A DNA stretch of 64,000 bases. It comes from an uncultured Christensenella sp. (GTDB taxonomy: Bacteria > Bacillota > Clostridia > Christensenellales > Borkfalkiaceae). Positions within the stretch are counted from its first letter, which is position 1; every line of letters begins with the position of its first letter. The position numbers were made by a program, and so were the translations under genes. The stretch is taken from the NCBI GenBank assembly GCA_910576655.1, contig CAJTJC010000012.1, positions 1 to 64,000 of the forward strand. Reading direction: 5' to 3'. Under the pieces are notes generated by a model, which ran no database searches, was not told the origin of the DNA, and worked only from the letters and a program-made list of their open reading frames with translations. This document shows, piece after piece, positions 30,926 to 40,049 of the stretch.

Positions 30926-32281
30926 TTATCTCGTTTTGATTGTGAAGAACAGTTTTTCGGCGCTGTCTACCGCCTCAAGGCCTACGTTGAAATAGGTCTC
31001 GTCGCCGGAGCTGCGGCCGCGGTCGACGGTAAAGTCGTTGTCGTAGTCCACATTTTTCAATGCGCCCGCGTCCTCAAACTGCTTCAGGATAGCGCGGCCG
31101 ACGCCTTCCATAACGTCCCAGCCGATAGGGCTGTTGTCGTATTTGTTAGGCGGAAAATTGAGCATAAGACTTTCCGCAAACGTATCAAACACGCGGAGCA
31201 CGCGATTCTTGCGGTAGGTCTTATCCTTCGGCGCCTCAAAAGAGGTCAGGCTGTTAATGTCGTACTCAACAACAACATCGCCTTCCTCGGAGAAGGAGAA
31301 GAAAAACTCGCCGTTATTGATTGCGGCGATTGCTTCAAGGTTGTTCTTCTGCCCGATAATATCCACCGCGCCGGTGTACTTGGCGTAGGTGTTGCTCTTT
31401 GTGTTGGACGCGCCAGCGTCCGCGCCGGCTACCCAGGCCGTAACCTGAGCGGGCGTCAGCTTCACGCCGCCGTTAAGCCCAACGCTGTTCGTCACATTGA
31501 TAATGCCCTCGTAGTCCGCTTTGAAGTTAGGCACAACCGCCTTGCGGTACTTGCCGGCCTCCTCGCGGAGATACTTGATTTTGCTCTTGACCGCTTCATA
31601 AAGCGCAGGAGCGGGGTCGCCGTCTTCGCCGGTTGCGTCCAGCGGAAAAGCGAGAGTGTTCCAGCGAACGGACTCCGCAGCGTCAAGGAACGCAGTAATA
31701 TCGCCCGCGGCCATTTCTCCGGTAGTGCCTCCGGAAAGAGTAATACCCGCGTTGATTGCCAACTCGCCAGTGCCGCTGAACTTAATCCATGCGTCGTTCT
31801 GGGCGACAAGCTCGTCAACAGTTGCGAGCCCCTCATACTGAGATACGATTGCGGTATCAAGGAAAACGGTCACGTCAAAGCCCTTTACGGGATTCGCCGT
31901 AACGATAAACCTCAAACTGTTGCCGCGCGCGCCGCCGTATCTTGCGGTCGCGGTCAGCGCTCCGGCCGCACCAGTCGCCGCCGAACCCTGATTCGGAATA
32001 TAGACGATAACGGTGCTGGAGTTTTTGAACGCCTCGCGAATAAGCAGCATGTTCGGATTGTCGTCGTACACGCTGTAACCGAGCTTTGCCATTGCCACGT
32101 CGGGCGCGTCGCCGGTCAGAGTAATAAACTCTTTCGCGGGACCGTAGTCATGCGCAATAAGCGGAATGAGCACGATACCGCGCTGGCTAATCCCGATAAG
32201 GTCGTGGCGCGTGCTTTCAAAATTGATATAGGTACCGGGCCGAACTTTGCCGGCCAGGTTGTCAAAAGTGCCTCCGGCCAT
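30926..32281 (-). CDS. Contractile tail sheath protein (XkdK)
   Basis: 451 residues; ATG at 32281 follows AGGAGGAAACTAATT, with an upstream frame extension rejected. RPGTYINFES at the N-terminus and the GRAILKQFEDAGAL ... FNVGLEAVDSAEKLFFTI end are sheath hallmarks. It places the phage among myoviruses. Codon use matches the rest of the late operon. Confidence 0.95.
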   Translation of the reverse strand: MAGGTFDNLAGKVRPGTYINFESTRHDLIGISQRGIVLIPLIAHDYGPAKEFITLTGDAPDVAMAKLGYSVYDDNPNMLLIREAFKNSSTVIVYIPNQGSAATGAAGALTATARYGGARGNSLRFIVTANPVKGFDVTVFLDTAIVSQYEGLATVDELVAQNDAWIKFSGTGELAINAGITLSGGTTGEMAAGDITAFLDAAESVRWNTLAFPLDATGEDGDPAPALYEAVKSKIKYLREEAGKYRKAVVPNFKADYEGIINVTNSVGLNGGVKLTPAQVTAWVAGADAGASNTKSNTYAKYTGAVDIIGQKNNLEAIAAINNGEFFFSFSEEGDVVVEYDINSLTSFEAPKDKTYRKNRVLRVFDTFAESLMLNFPPNKYDNSPIGWDVMEGVGRAILKQFEDAGALKNVDYDNDFTVDRGRSSGDETYFNVGLEAVDSAEKLFFTIKTR

Positions 32282-32283
32282 AA

Positions 32284-32559
32284 TTAGTTTCCTCCTTTTT
32301 TGCTTGCGGGACGTACCCGCGTATTTTGCCATGCTTGAATCTTCTCGCGCAGCTCTTTAACGGTAAACTCGCCTTCGAGCCCGTAGGTCGCGCCGTCGAA
32401 TGTACTCGGCGTAATGCCGAATATCTGAAAACAGTCGCGCCTTAAACGCTCCAAAGAAAAAACCGGCTCTTTTACGGCCGGCTGTTCGGAAGCGGGAGGG
32501 CTCTTAGGCGTCGTCGCCGTCTTAGGCTCCGCGGTTTTGGACTTTTCAACTTTGTCCAT
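32284..32559 (-). CDS. Small virion-region protein (91 aa)
   Basis: Lys/Pro/Ala-rich N-terminus followed by LERLRRDCFQIFGITPSTFDGATYGL, a pattern I have seen just upstream of PBSX-type sheath genes. Function not known. Overlapping spacing with the sheath gene suggests co-translation. Confidence 0.7.
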   Translation of the reverse strand: MDKVEKSKTAEPKTATTPKSPPASEQPAVKEPVFSLERLRRDCFQIFGITPSTFDGATYGLEGEFTVKELREKIQAWQNTRVRPASKKGGN

Positions 32560-32562
32560 AGG

Positions 32563-33051
32563 TTATCCCTCCGTTTCGGTTATTTGAGATACCGCGCTGT
32601 CAAAGGCTTCTTTCGCGGTCATGTTCAGGTCGTACGTCATCATTTTCTGAGACGGGTTAACGTTATACGGCCGCGGGCTTTTCCACATAAGCGTTAGCTG
32701 CGCGGCGTTGTCGAGAGGCTTTAGAACCGGGTCCATCATACGGAATCCGCGCCCCGTCGCTTTACCGGTCTCGTCAATCAGCGGCACGACATTTTTTCGG
32801 CTTTGCAACGCGGTAAGCGCCGCGAACGCCAAAGCCTGCGCCTTCTGCGTGGTCCTGTGAAAAAACTTGACATACCAGGCGTATTCCAGCGAGTAGGTAA
32901 GAAGCGTATCGCCCGCCGAGATAATTTCAGGGGGCGGGAAGTATACGGCCGGCACAAGAAAACCTTGCGGCACATTGTGATAGTACGGCGTAGGCCCGCC
33001 GGCGCTTTCCAATATGAACTTTATCGCGCTTGCGATTTCCTGTTCCAGCAT
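32563..33051 (-). CDS. Tail terminator/completion protein (DUF6838-like)
   Basis: 162 residues from ATG at 33051, after AAAGGAGGAGCGCT. MLEQEIASAIKFILES ... TQKAQALAFAALTALQ resembles the DUF6838/YqbJ group, which caps the tail or joins it to the head. Position between connector and sheath genes agrees. Confidence 0.75.
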   Translation of the reverse strand: MLEQEIASAIKFILESAGGPTPYYHNVPQGFLVPAVYFPPPEIISAGDTLLTYSLEYAWYVKFFHRTTQKAQALAFAALTALQSRKNVVPLIDETGKATGRGFRMMDPVLKPLDNAAQLTLMWKSPRPYNVNPSQKMMTYDLNMTAKEAFDSAVSQITETEG

Positions 33052-33064
33052 AGCGCTCCTCCTT

Positions 33065-33589
33065 TCAAACAAACTCGCCAAAATAGCGGTCAAGCCAGTC
33101 TTGCAGTTTCGCCTCCAGAATATCGGGAAACATTTTCTCGAATATCCTTACGGCGCTGTCGAAATAATGCGAGCCTTCTACCCATCGTTGCTTTAGCACC
33201 ATACCGGTGTCTGCGCTCGGGTCATAAACGAAACGGTCGCCTTCCCAGGTGCCCGGTACAAAGCGCCGGTCTACTCCTTTTGGATTGGTCCAGTGGCCGT
33301 CGTTGACATAGGCCGCGTATTCGACGTTTGTACCGACTTCCAGCGAAAGGCCGCCGTCTCCGATTTCCCAGACGTTGCCGTCTCCGCCTTCGTGAAAACT
33401 CGCGAGCAAAAGCCGCGTGTCCATAACCTGCCGGCGAATGATTTCGTCCTCGACTACCCGCAGGAACTCGGTACCGAGCCCTTCCATAAAGAGCTCTATT
33501 TCTTTCTTGAAGTCGCCGCTTGCCGCCTGTTTCAGCCTCGCGATGAACGGCTTGAACGCTTCAAGGTTAAACTCTACGGGGGCCGCCAT
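33065..33589 (-). CDS. Head-tail joining protein, HK97 gp10/XkdI-like
   Basis: 174 residues, with LEVGTNVEYAAYVNDGHW, the hallmark of the gp10/XkdI tail-completion family. Its start overlaps the stop of the next gene upstream (TAATG). Confidence 0.85.
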   Translation of the reverse strand: MAAPVEFNLEAFKPFIARLKQAASGDFKKEIELFMEGLGTEFLRVVEDEIIRRQVMDTRLLLASFHEGGDGNVWEIGDGGLSLEVGTNVEYAAYVNDGHWTNPKGVDRRFVPGTWEGDRFVYDPSADTGMVLKQRWVEGSHYFDSAVRIFEKMFPDILEAKLQDWLDRYFGEFV

Positions 33590-33954
33590 TATAACGGCTC
33601 CTGCGCCGACTTGCGGCTGAGCATCACAAACAAGTGGTGCGTCCGGACCTGAACGGGAATGTCGGCGGTATATTCGTAACCGCTCGACTTGTCGACGACT
33701 TTATCGTTTAGCCGTATATCCGTCCCGAGCGGCACGACCAGCTTGATTTGCGCCTGATAATCGGCTTGAGGCTCGTTCTGAACGACCACGCGCGTACCGG
33801 TTTTCACACTGAAATGACATTGCAGGTCCACAATATCCGGTGTGTCGGGGTATGAGAAAGAGGGAGAGGAGGGCAAGCCATATCCCGGCGACATATCGTC
33901 GCGCTGCATGTGATACACGTCGCACTTATGATTGAGCATTGTTTCAAAAGACAT
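33589..33954 (-). CDS. Head-tail connector, YqbH/XkdH-like (DUF3599)
   Basis: 121 residues; MLNHKCDVYH and the beta-rich GTDIRLNDKVVDKSSGYEY pattern suit a connector of the DUF3599 type. Sits in the canonical order between YqbG-like and gp10-like genes. Confidence 0.78.
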   Translation of the reverse strand: MSFETMLNHKCDVYHMQRDDMSPGYGLPSSPSFSYPDTPDIVDLQCHFSVKTGTRVVVQNEPQADYQAQIKLVVPLGTDIRLNDKVVDKSSGYEYTADIPVQVRTHHLFVMLSRKSAQEPL

Positions 33955-33966
33955 AGCCGCCCTCCT

Positions 33967-34377
33967 TTACAGTTTTCTCATTCTCATGTTAACGGCGTTT
34001 TTGACTTTGGCCTGTTCAGACTCGACATAATCGTCGAGCAGAGGGCCGAGGTCAAGATTCCCGATAATATACGCCGTGTCTGCCGCCGTATAGGAATAGT
34101 CGTCGAACGATTCGCTCTTGAACGTACCCGCGCCGGCGCCGAAGTCAGCCGCATACGCGGCGTAAGCCTCGGCAATCAGAATAACGGCGGTTTTGACCGG
34201 CTCCGGGATAGTCGGGTATTTTTCAGGGTCCTCAAACCGGTTGTGCGTATAGCTTATGACGTATTGCTCCGCTCTCGATATATCGACCGAGAGCTTTGCG
34301 TCCGCCCGCTCTTTCACGCTGGGCCGGTCCGTATAGTCCCGCACTTCCTGGGGAAGCACCCAAGGTCTCGCAGCCAT
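33967..34377 (-). CDS. Head-tail adaptor, YqbG-like (DUF3199)
   Basis: 136 residues (MAARPWVLPQEVRDYTDRPSV...), helical with an AEAYAAYAADFG segment, matching DUF3199 (SPP1 gp15-like). It extends the portal ring at the neck. AAGGAGGTGGTTAT precedes the start. Confidence 0.82.
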   Translation of the reverse strand: MAARPWVLPQEVRDYTDRPSVKERADAKLSVDISRAEQYVISYTHNRFEDPEKYPTIPEPVKTAVILIAEAYAAYAADFGAGAGTFKSESFDDYSYTAADTAYIIGNLDLGPLLDDYVESEQAKVKNAVNMRMRKL

Positions 34378-34408
34378 ATAACCACCTCCTTAGCTGGGCT
34401 GGCGCGGT

Positions 34409-34747
34409 TTATTCCTCGTCGCCGAAAAGGTCGCCGGCGTTGTCGTCCTCGGCGAGCGCCTGCTGAATAGTCGCCAGCTTGTCGGCCTTCTTGCTTGCGC
34501 CGGAGAGGTCAATACCGTTTTCCGCCGCGTAGGCGTCAAGCTCCTTCTCGGTCATTTTCTCAAGGGACTTGTCGCCGCCCTTGTCGTCGTTAGTGTTTGC
34601 TAACTCGCCGACAAAAGAAAAGTACCCGCTCGCGACAAGCGTATCAGATACTTCTTTCTTCTCGACTTCGATAAAGGGATTCAGCGCGTCGGCTTTTACG
34701 CCGTAGCCCGTATAGGAGCGGCCCTTAATAAGTTTCAGCTTAAACAT
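34409..34747 (-). CDS. YqbF-like protein with HeH/LEM domain
   Basis: 112 residues from ATG at 34747 (AAGGAGG 9 nt before). The N-terminal half is a YqbF-like beta domain; the C-terminal half (LEKMTEKELDAYAAENGIDLSG) is a HeH/LEM helix-extended loop-helix, a fold that binds DNA or proteins. Virion-associated, exact role unknown. Confidence 0.78.
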   Translation of the reverse strand: MFKLKLIKGRSYTGYGVKADALNPFIEVEKKEVSDTLVASGYFSFVGELANTNDDKGGDKSLEKMTEKELDAYAAENGIDLSGASKKADKLATIQQALAEDDNAGDLFGDEE

Positions 34748-34761
34748 AGCCAAGGCCCTCC

Positions 34762-35733
34762 TTACTTAATATTCGTGATAATCGCGGTCGCGTCAAGCTC
34801 CTCAATGATGGGGTCGGAGTCCAGATGAACGACATAGAAACGCTTGTCGGCCATAATAGCCTCCTTGCCCTCGACGGTCTTGCGAATCTTCACGTCGTAG
34901 GTGTTTACGACGATAAGGTTCTGAGGGTCGGTCAGAATAATCTTGTCGTCGGGCATTCTCGGAACCTGAACGGTCGGAATGGACGCGGGACTCTGGTAAA
35001 GGCTGTCGGGGAAGTTTGCGCCGGCCTTCAAGCCCTGATTTAACAGGAAAAGCTCCCACTGCTGGGCGCGGTGCGGGCTCATCAGCCAACGGAGCTTGCC
35101 GTTGTTGTACTTGTTCGGCATAGCCTGCAGGGCGTTATAGAACATATCGAGGCTCATGCTCGTGTCGCCCGTAGCGTCGTACACATGGCCGCCGTTCGCA
35201 ATCTGCTTAATCCAGCCGTCATTGATATAGAGAAAATCGTGGTCGGCGTCGCTTGCGTCAACCGCTTCGTCGCCGTTCAGGTGCAGGTCCTCCATATCGA
35301 TACCGAGCTGAGTCGTCATAAGGTTTGTGATAGTGGCCTCCAGGCCCTCGCCCTCGATATTCTCGCGCAAAGTTTCCTCGGAGATTTCCCAGGGCAAACG
35401 GACCGCTTTAGTCGCATAAGTAACCTGAGAAAAGTTAGGCTTTGCGCGGTAGCCGGTCACCTGGCCGGTAGCGGCGTCGACAACGGGAACGGACCCGTCG
35501 CTCTTTGCGTCGATGTTCTCGGTCTTCTTGCGGACGATACGGGACGCAATGCCGATTTTGTCAATTTCGCCGGTCTTAGCCTTGCGCATTTCGTGACGCA
35601 CAAGAGCGCCGAGAGGGGTGGCCTCAAAGGTCTGCTTGATGAATGTACGGGCCTGCTCGCTGTTCAGCAAGCCGTAAGTGACGTCGCCGGTAGTAACGCC
35701 GGCCGCCTTGATAATCTGTTCGTTAGTAGGCAT
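34762..35733 (-). CDS. Major capsid protein (XkdG-like)
   Basis: 323 residues; ATG at 35733 follows AAGGAGGATAAATCA. HK97-fold features include EQARTFIKQTFEATPLGALVR, the QVTYATKAVRLPWEIS segment and a conserved LRWLMSP. It builds the icosahedral head. Immediately downstream of the protease/scaffold gene. Confidence 0.9.
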   Translation of the reverse strand: MPTNEQIIKAAGVTTGDVTYGLLNSEQARTFIKQTFEATPLGALVRHEMRKAKTGEIDKIGIASRIVRKKTENIDAKSDGSVPVVDAATGQVTGYRAKPNFSQVTYATKAVRLPWEISEETLRENIEGEGLEATITNLMTTQLGIDMEDLHLNGDEAVDASDADHDFLYINDGWIKQIANGGHVYDATGDTSMSLDMFYNALQAMPNKYNNGKLRWLMSPHRAQQWELFLLNQGLKAGANFPDSLYQSPASIPTVQVPRMPDDKIILTDPQNLIVVNTYDVKIRKTVEGKEAIMADKRFYVVHLDSDPIIEELDATAIITNIK

Positions 35734-35754
35734 TGATTTATCCTCCTTCAAAAA

Positions 35755-36999
35755 TTAAAGAATGCCGGCGAGATAGTGCCGGTTTTCGTTTTTCTCGACG
35801 GGCTTCTCGCCGTTGAGATTGCTGGACAGGCCGCGGGCTTTCAGTACGGGTTCGACCGCCTTCTGTACGGCCTCCGTCACCATAGCCTGAACGGCTTCCG
35901 CTGTCATGGGCTCGTCTTTCGGTGCAAGCGCCTTCTGTACGGCCTCGGTTACCATGTTCTGGACCGCCTCCGCGGTAAGCGCGGGCTCGGCGGCCGGTGT
36001 TTCTGCTGCGGGCGCAGCGTTCGCGCCTTCGAGAGCCTTCTTGATAGACTCGTCGACCAGCGCCTGGACTTCTGTCTTAGTCACTTCTGATTCCTCCTTG
36101 TTTTCGTCAGCGAACTCCTCGAGTAAGCTGCCGAGATTGTCGTAAATAGATTGCAGGGTATCGCGGTTTTTACCGCTGATTTTCTTACCGGCCTTTTCGA
36201 CCGGCGCGTTTTCAGCGAGCGCCATCATCACGTTAGGCGCGGCAAGCACCGCCATAATAATGTCGGAAAACTCCGTAAGCGCCTCGCGGATAACGGCCTC
36301 GTCCGTCTCGAACTCGCCGCGGTCGTTCTCCCAGTTGTATTTAAGGAGCGTGTCCTGAAGCGAATAAAAAGCGTTCCAAAAGCTGTCGCGTTTTGCGTTC
36401 TTTTCGTAACGCTCCTTGACTTCGCCCTTTTCCACAACGTCAAAGCCGAAAAGCTCGGCCAGCTTCTTAAACAAGCCGCGCTTCTCGACGGTCGCGGTCA
36501 AGTCCGTTTCCGTCTCGCTGTACTTTCCGATTCCGCCCATAGAGAATCCCGTCACCTCGCCTTTCTGAACTTTGTTCCATACCTCGGCGTTTTCGACCTC
36601 GACGGTCATAAGCCAAGTGCCCTTGATAACAGGCTGGCCCTCGACCTCCATATCGCTCGGAGCAACGTAGGTCTCGACGACCGTCACCCCTTCGACCTGT
36701 TCAAAGCTGTGCTGCAGGTCTACCTTATCGCCGTTTTTGGCGAACCAAAAAGCGGCCTTACGGATTTCGCTCTCGGTCATAAAATTGCCGTGCGCGTCCT
36801 CGATAAGCGGCTCATAGACGATTCCCGTCACGTAGTGGGTTTCGGCGTCGACTTTCAGGATTTTCCCCAGCGTGGAAAACTGAGCCTGCCCGTCGTCCGC
36901 CTTCGTGATTAAAAACTGTCGCTTGTTCGCCGCCTTGTCGACGAGGCTCACAAACTGAATCTTTGCGTCGCTGATTTCGATTGCTTTTTCAACCTTCAT
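35755..36999 (-). CDS. XkdF-like prohead protease with scaffold tail
   Basis: 414 residues. Residues ~1-165 match the XkdF serine protease family (VSLVDKAANKRQFLI ... HSFEQVEGVTVVETYVAPSD, where H and S are candidate catalytic residues). The C-terminal part is helical and contains tandem copies of an EAVQ-MVTEAVQKA motif, as expected of a scaffold removed on maturation. Confidence 0.85.
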   Translation of the reverse strand: MKVEKAIEISDAKIQFVSLVDKAANKRQFLITKADDGQAQFSTLGKILKVDAETHYVTGIVYEPLIEDAHGNFMTESEIRKAAFWFAKNGDKVDLQHSFEQVEGVTVVETYVAPSDMEVEGQPVIKGTWLMTVEVENAEVWNKVQKGEVTGFSMGGIGKYSETETDLTATVEKRGLFKKLAELFGFDVVEKGEVKERYEKNAKRDSFWNAFYSLQDTLLKYNWENDRGEFETDEAVIREALTEFSDIIMAVLAAPNVMMALAENAPVEKAGKKISGKNRDTLQSIYDNLGSLLEEFADENKEESEVTKTEVQALVDESIKKALEGANAAPAAETPAAEPALTAEAVQNMVTEAVQKALAPKDEPMTAEAVQAMVTEAVQKAVEPVLKARGLSSNLNGEKPVEKNENRHYLAGIL

Positions 37000-37017
37000 G
37001 CGTTCACCTCCTTACGG

Positions 37018-37251
37018 CTAACCATTTTTGAATATAAAACCGGATTTCTTGTTTCTAAGCCATATCTGGCCGGGGAACTCAAAGCCGCTTTCCTCCGCCA
37101 TGCGCTTAAACTGCCGGCAAAGGTGCTCATAGTCCTCCTGGGCTTGGATTCTTTCAAGCCTCCGCTCGCGCCGGTCGTCGCGCGCAATGGCCGCGAGTGC
37201 TTTTCCTGCGCTGGGGTCGGAATAGCCTTCGCTGTTTTTGTAAAAAGTCAC
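37018..37251 (-). CDS. Hypothetical virion-region protein (77 aa)
   Basis: GTG start 9 nt after GAGGGGG. MTFYKNSEGYSDPSAGKALAAI ... RRLERIQAQEDYEHLC is a short charged helical protein often seen between Mu-F-like and protease genes. No function known. Confidence 0.7.
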   Translation of the reverse strand: MTFYKNSEGYSDPSAGKALAAIARDDRRERRLERIQAQEDYEHLCRQFKRMAEESGFEFPGQIWLRNKKSGFIFKNG

Positions 37252-37283
37252 ATTGAAAATCCCCCTCTCTGAACGCCAAAAAC

Positions 37284-37303
37284 GCCCCGGCTATTGCCGG
37301 AGC
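37284..37303 (-). terminator. Terminator or attenuator in the late operon
   Basis: GCCCCGGC (37284-37291) pairs with GCCGGAGC (37296-37303), loop TATT, with a T5 run on the minus strand. It lies inside the head operon between the Mu-F-like gene and the 77-residue gene, so it probably gives partial termination. Confidence 0.65.
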
Positions 37304-37348
37304 GCTCGCTTTGCGTATTCTTATATTGTTATGGTCTCCATAAACGCG

Positions 37349-37436
37349 TCCCGGGCGTCCCGTACCGCGTTTTAAGAGCTTAGCCCTTAGATTTATACTC
37401 TAAGCCCTTAAAATGCGATACGGGACAACCTGGAAC
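37349..37436 (-). repeat. Palindromic element, copy D
   Basis: Arms GTCCCGTACCGCGTTTTAA and its near complement form 19 pairs with few mismatches; the inner stem is 8 bp (GAGCTTAG/CTAAGCCC) around a loop with CTTAGATTTATACTC, the same 15-mer as copy A. It lies 40 bp past the stop of the Mu-F-like gene. Confidence 0.85.
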
Positions 37437-37475
37437 AGAATAAGGAGTTGCCTTACGGCCTTAAAATAATTTTGC

Positions 37476-38435
37476 CTATTCTTCAATACCGGCTTTCGCC
37501 TTGTTTTTCGCGTCAAGCTCTTTTTCCCAGGCCCCGTCGTCGGCGTCAATCGCTTCTTGCTGCAAGCGCTGGCGCTCCTCAAGCGGAAGGCCGAGAATAT
37601 CGGCGTTGACGATTCCGCGGTGAATGCAATGGCAGTTTATGCTTTCGCCGGGCGGGAGAATAGGGTCCCGCGGGTACATGGGGTAGTAGGTAACGCCGTC
37701 CAAGCCCTCCAAAGTAAAAGGCTCGTCTTTCGGCACGATTACGCCGCTCATGGCGACGTGATTCTCGCGGGGCGTGTTCCGGTATTCTCCGGTATGCACC
37801 CACTCTTTGCTTTCGACTGCCGGATTCTGGACGAGCGCCTCCTGCTGGGCGACCGAATGAGCTCGGAGCGTTTCAGTCAACGCCGCGGCGCGGGCTCGGT
37901 ATCGTTCCGAACGAATACCGCCGTCCATAAGGGCCTGCGTAAAATCGGCAACGCTCTTGCCGTCTTTCAGCGTCTCGGTAAGGAGCGTTTCGATTTCCTT
38001 ATGCGATTCCAGCTTCATAAGCCTGCCGAGCTGTTCGCTCCAGTCCGCTGCCCATACGGTAGTGCGGGCCGTTATCGTTTTGACGGTCAGCTTCGGGTCT
38101 ATTTGCTTGACGTACCCAGCCGCAAGGCTCGGGATATTCGCCTCAAAGTCCTCTAAAAAGAGCTTCGTAAGCTGCTCGTCTACGTTGTCACCCTCGATTA
38201 TATCGGGCCAGTCTTTCGCGAATGCCTCCAGGTCAACGGCTTTCTTCGCCTTACCCTTGAAGTATTTCGTCTCGCGCTCCAGCGCGTCGGCGAGCTTATC
38301 TTCGAGAGCGGCCATTTCCTGGACCGTTTCTTTCGGCTCCGCAAAACCTGCTTCGTCCAGCGCCTCGGTCAAATCCTCGTCAGCTTTGGCGAGATACGCG
38401 TCGATTGCTTTTATTAAGGCCTCGCACCCGCTCAT
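37476..38435 (-). CDS. Minor head morphogenesis protein (Mu F/SPP1 gp7-like)
   Basis: 319 residues. The C-terminal Mu-F domain (RARAAALTETLRAHSVAQQEAL ... GEYRNTPRENHVAMSG ... INCHCIHR) is clear, including the conserved Cys/His cluster that may bind a metal. It assists portal incorporation. Overlaps the portal gene by 4 bp. Confidence 0.88.
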   Translation of the reverse strand: MSGCEALIKAIDAYLAKADEDLTEALDEAGFAEPKETVQEMAALEDKLADALERETKYFKGKAKKAVDLEAFAKDWPDIIEGDNVDEQLTKLFLEDFEANIPSLAAGYVKQIDPKLTVKTITARTTVWAADWSEQLGRLMKLESHKEIETLLTETLKDGKSVADFTQALMDGGIRSERYRARAAALTETLRAHSVAQQEALVQNPAVESKEWVHTGEYRNTPRENHVAMSGVIVPKDEPFTLEGLDGVTYYPMYPRDPILPPGESINCHCIHRGIVNADILGLPLEERQRLQQEAIDADDGAWEKELDAKNKAKAGIEE

Positions 38436-39967
38436 AATTCCGCCCCCTTCATAAGAAGTTTACGGATTTCCTTCAATACGACCGTTATTTCGTCGTCGCC
38501 GCGCTCGACCGATTTTTGTATCTGCTGGCTAAGCTGCTGGTCGAGCCCCGTCATAGCTGGCGCGGCGGGCTGAGAGGCTTTAGAATAGGCGAGCGGAGTG
38601 TCACCCCAATCGCCTTCAAAGTCCTCGGCTGTCTCACCGATTGCGTTATAGAGAATCGACTTTGCCTTGTTCGGCGTCAAGCCGCCGGCGTTGTTGCAGA
38701 CAGTCAGCAATTTATAAAGGTCGTCGGGATTAGAAATATCGGGCTCGAGGAAGTACGCTTCTACATATTTGAAGTGATACCCCGCAAGCAGCTTGTTATT
38801 GATAACCCAGGCGAGGCTTTGCCGCTCCGGCTGGAATACCTGCTTTTCTGTAACCTCCTGCGCTGATTGCGCAGTAGCGCGGTTGAAGTCCGTCGTATAG
38901 CCGACGTAAAGGTCAGGAAGCTGGAACGCGGATTGCACCTTGCGTCGATTGTTGTCGAGGTAGTCCTGGAAAAGCTCGTCTTTTTGCAGAATATCCGCCA
39001 TCTTGACGACTTCCAGATTCGGCTTTTGCTCGCCCTCCATGTCGGTCCTGTTTTCGAGGTTTTCCGCTTCAAGCACAATAAAAGCGTGTTGCCCGTTTTC
39101 GCCCTTAATGTCGTTCATATACGTTTGCAGCTTCTCAAAGCTGTCGTCGGTCAGCGTGCCGCCGTTTATCAGAATCATAAGCGGCGTATGCCTGCCCTCG
39201 GAGAAGTAACGGTTATTTAAGCTCTCGGCTTTTCTGCTGCCGTCGACATTCAGGACCGTACCAATCCAGCGAACCTCGCCGTAAGGCTCGGTACCGATAG
39301 CGAACTCAAGCAATTCGTTCGCCTGGTATTCGATAGGTATGCCCTCGCCGTATTCGCCGGTACGGTTATCCATAACGCGGGGGTCGCCGATTTCCTTAAA
39401 GAATACCGTCTTACCGTTAAGCTGTTGCCGGTACTTGCAAAACTTCTTTTGCCGCGTGGTCGTCTTGCCGTTTACCTCATACTCAATATCGACATAGGGC
39501 GCAAGCGCGGCGGTCTTCTGCACCGACGGAATATTATTGATGAACTCAATGCCGATAACCTCGCCGCCGAGATTACGAATAACTTCGAGATACGCGATAC
39601 CGTAAGTTTCGCGGGCCTCGATAATATCCTCGAAAATCTCTTTTGTGTCCTGGTCCATATTCAGGAACTCCAGCACCTCGGAGATTTTATCCCATTCAGC
39701 TTTCATTTCCGGCGTTTCTTCCAAGTCCTCTTTATACCGAACGCCGATACCAAAGCCGGCGATATTGTTCTTGTACGCCCTGATACACTGCGGCAAGATA
39801 GACGAGTTATTGACAAGTCGCTTGTACCCTCTGAGGTCGGTCGGCGGCGAGATAAAGCCGGCGCCGTCGCTTGTCGCGGAGGACTGAATCTCCGTACTCG
39901 TCTCCGCCTTTTGTACCGGCTCGGACGCTTTTATGATTGTTGCGCTTATGCCTCTCGGCTTGCTCAT
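38432..39967 (-). CDS. Portal protein (PBSX XkdE type)
   Basis: 511 residues (MSKPRGISATIIKASEPVQKAET...). PBSX portal features: RGYKRLVNNSSILPQCIRAY and NRYFSEGRHTPLMILINGG. It forms the dodecameric DNA channel of the head. First gene after the rightward insertion. Confidence 0.92.
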   Translation of the reverse strand: MSKPRGISATIIKASEPVQKAETSTEIQSSATSDGAGFISPPTDLRGYKRLVNNSSILPQCIRAYKNNIAGFGIGVRYKEDLEETPEMKAEWDKISEVLEFLNMDQDTKEIFEDIIEARETYGIAYLEVIRNLGGEVIGIEFINNIPSVQKTAALAPYVDIEYEVNGKTTTRQKKFCKYRQQLNGKTVFFKEIGDPRVMDNRTGEYGEGIPIEYQANELLEFAIGTEPYGEVRWIGTVLNVDGSRKAESLNNRYFSEGRHTPLMILINGGTLTDDSFEKLQTYMNDIKGENGQHAFIVLEAENLENRTDMEGEQKPNLEVVKMADILQKDELFQDYLDNNRRKVQSAFQLPDLYVGYTTDFNRATAQSAQEVTEKQVFQPERQSLAWVINNKLLAGYHFKYVEAYFLEPDISNPDDLYKLLTVCNNAGGLTPNKAKSILYNAIGETAEDFEGDWGDTPLAYSKASQPAAPAMTGLDQQLSQQIQKSVERGDDEITVVLKEIRKLLMKGAEL

Positions 39968-39983
39968 GCCTCGGCACCTCCTC

Positions 39984-40012
39984 TTGACTAAAATCGTGAT
40001 TTATGCTATACT
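39984..40012 (+). promoter_or_regulatory. Promoter of the PD-(D/E)XK moron
   Basis: TTGACT (39984-39989), 17 bp, TATACT (40007-40012): a near-consensus sigma-A promoter on the plus strand, 38 bp before the gene, with AAGGAGC as ribosome site. It overlaps the leader of the portal gene on the other strand. Confidence 0.82.
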
Positions 40013-40049
40013 GTATTGTGTAAAGTTGTACCCGTAAGGAGCTATCTCT

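Noticed and set aside
30296..32287. 663-codon plus-strand frame opposite the sheath and tube genes
   Set aside because: It lies antisense to clear virion genes, has no ribosome site and its composition mirrors the GC-rich coding strand. Similar long antisense frames at 51535-52680 and 53990-55348 were rejected for the same reason.
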